From: Heterocephalus glaber
Taxonomy: Eukaryota; Chordata; Mammalia; Rodentia; Bathyergidae
Reading direction: 5' to 3'
NCBI RefSeq assembly: GCF_000247695.1
Contig: NW_004624865.1
Coordinates: forward strand, 4,735,146-4,799,145
DNA length: 64,000 nucleotides
Shown in pieces: positions 57,701 to 60,700 of this stretch (the stretch's first letter is position 1; each line of letters begins with the position of its first letter). The notes under the pieces are model-generated. The model had not been told where the DNA came from. It did no database searches and saw only the letters and a list, made by a program, of their open reading frames with translations. The position numbers were made by a program, and so were the translations under genes.

Positions 57701-60700
57701 GTGTGCAGTGGGCACGGGGTTGCACTTCGGAGCTGGAGCTGCCGCTGGAGATGCCCAGGGTGGGGTGGCGATGGCTGCAGGGCAGTGCAGATGTTTTGAA
57801 CAAACCTGGACCAGCCTCTTTAGAAGGGCGCGCACCTGGCATCCCCGCACTGCACTCAGGAGGCTGCGACAGAAGGATCGCCATCATGAATTCGAGGCCA
57901 GCCTGGGCTACCCAGTGAGACCCTGTCTCAAAAAAATAAAAAGAAGTTAAAATGGTGAAGTAGTATACTGTAAATATTTCCCGTAAGCAGAGCGGTATCG
58001 CAGGAAGAGCTCTCCGTCATCGGATATTGGAGCAGGAGCGAGCAGCACCTCATGCCTTTTTGGGGTGCCCCGGGTCTGGCGCCCGCTGAGCTGGTGCCTG
58101 CACTGAGCCCGAGGCCGCCCTTCACTCTGGGGGCCCCTTCGCCCACCATGGGCACCTGTGCTGCGTCTGCTTGCGAGGTCGTGAGGAGTGCTGCCGTGAA
58201 CCTTGGAGTCTGTATTTTCGCCTGCATGCTTTCTTTTGTGCTGGGTGTGTACCTAGTGACAGCCTGGCAGGTCTCGGGACAGCTCAGTATTTAGCCTTTT
58301 GTCAGGCTCAATGGTGCATAACTGTAATCCCAGCACACTGGAAGGCTGAGGCAGGAGGATTGCAAGTTCCAGTGCAGCCTGGGCAACTTAGCAACTTAGT
58401 GAGACCCTGTCTGTAAATTTTAAAAAAACTTTATAGCAGTCTGGGGATATAAATAAATACAAAACCTTTGGGTTTAGTCGCCAGTATTACAAAAAAGAAA
58501 GAAAGAAAAAGAACATACCTTTATGATGTCTCTGCTCCCCTGCTTCCCTTTCTCTGCAAAGTAATTTAAAAAGTGAGTTGAGGGGAATTTTTTTTTTTTT
58601 TTTGGTACCGGGGATTGAACTCAGGTCCTTATGTTTGCAGGGCAGGCGGTGGAACCACTGAGCTAAATCCCCAGCCCAGAGGGGCATTATTTTTAATTAA
58701 ATATTCCTAATTAAAGAAATTGTAGAGTAGTGTGTGTGTGTTTTCAGACCTCAAAGAAGTAAATCATTCAGTTTTCCTGGGGCATCTAATAAATATCTAA
58801 TTTGATTTTTCACCTTGCAGTTTGTGCCCTTTTTTTCTGTACTATTTTAAGGTGGCCTTTCTAACAACTAGCCCTTTCCCTTGGCAAGCCCCTCTCACCC
58901 AACATGAATAATCCCACTTCACCCTCAACTTTTTAAAGCCTGCAGGTTTTTGTTTTGTTTTGTTTGTTTTGTGGTTGCTTTTTGTTTGAGACAGGGTCTT
59001 GCTATGTACCCCTGACTGGCCTTGAACTTGAAGGGACCCTCCTGCTTCAGCCTCCTGAGCACAGGATTTCTGTTGTAGTTGTTCACCTTGTCCAGTTAGT
59101 TTTCCCTAAATGCTTTACTGTTGGTTTAAATGGCCCCAGGCCTGCAGACCAGACCCCAGGGGGTGAGGCTGGGTCCCCGAGTGTGACTGTGACCAGGTCA
59201 CCGGTGCCTCTGAGGTGGCAGCCGTGCCCTGGGGACCAGCTTTAAAGCAAGGCCCTGGGTGCTTTCTTGTCGGGAGCTCCGGGTCCCTTGCTCTGATCTC
59301 CTGCCACGCCCGTTCCGGCAGTGCCTGCAGTGGTACAGACAGAGCAAGTCTGCACAGGTGCCTGCTTGGGAAGTGGTTCCTCCCAGATCCGTGCTGCTGG
59401 AGCTGAGAGGGAAGAAGGGAAGTGTCTGGCCGGCCGCTGGGGCTCCGCCACGAGTTCTCACTCAAACAAGAGCGAGAGGACCCTTCATTTCCCGACACCG
59501 GTCCTGTGTGGCTGTGCGCCCTGGGCCTGGCCATGGTACCTGCTGTCGCCCGTCCCCGTGGCCCATGTCCTGCCACCCTCTGCCCTGTGGAAGGGTGAAT
59601 CCTGACTAGGGTTAAGGGGGTTGCATAGTCAGTCTGCGAAGAGCCCTGCAGATGCTCAGAAAGGGGCGCTTCCGCCCACTGCTGCCTCACCGTCTGCAGG
59701 AGGTGCTGGGGCCTCGGGGAAGGAGGGCGCACACGAGCTCCAGAGTCCTCCTGCCAGACTCATCTGCAGCAGCTGGGATCCTAGGAACTGGGTTCCAGGG
59801 TCGGGTGCCGGGAGGGACACCACTTCACGCAGCCAGCCTTTTAATACCCCTCAAGTCTTCTAGAGTTAACATTAAAAAGGTGCACTCAGTTTGGGTGGTT
59901 TGGTTGGGTCTTTTGTTTTTGAGGAGGAGAAAACAATAGGAAATTATATTTCTTATGTCTTTATACATTTTATATATAGCTTATAGGTTTCTTTTTCTTC
60001 ATGTAGATTCCTTTTTTCCTTCCTTCTCCCTACTGCTTTAGCCATTTCTCCAAGAATCAGAGCCATTTAAACTTACTGTAGGCATGTATCTTTACACATA
60101 ATTCAGTTTTTCCCCACTAAAGCAAGTTATCAAAAAAAAGGCCAATACTGTGTTTCATAGTGAAACCATTCCTATAGCCTCGTGCGGTGGAGCGTTGTGT
60201 AACTGGCTCAAAATGCAGGTGTCATTGTTGGGCGTGCAGGAGGAGTTGTTAGCTGCACAGATGGTGTGGGCTCAGAGTGCAGCAGAAGAGAACAGACACA
60301 AGCCAGACGCAGTGGCACATGCCCGTCCTCCCAGCATTCAGGAGGCTGAGGCAGGAGAATCGCTGTGAGTTCAAGGCCAGCCCGGGCTCCATAGGGAGAC
60401 TCTGGCTCAAAACACAAACAGAAAATGAGGACAGAGACAGATTGTGTATATAAAGTGACCTAGAAGTATTTGGAAAACATGATCAAGAAACAAAAAACGA
60501 TTTCCCTTTGGGGTAAAGTGTATCAAAGAGAATAACTCTAGGAAATGTCTGAAAGGAAAGACCCTCAGAGAGACCAGGGGAGGCTGAAGGGTCCGATTTC
60601 CCCGAGCGGAAGGGCTTTGCTTTCTGTCAGAATAAACTTCGGGACAGTGTCTCGTGTCGTTCACGCTGTACGACGGTAGAAGCAGGGTGATCACAGGTCT

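Noticed and set aside
59115..59732. 205-residue minus-strand open frame
   Set aside because: Opposite-strand frames over the same GC-rich DNA are equally long, and no domain is recognised.
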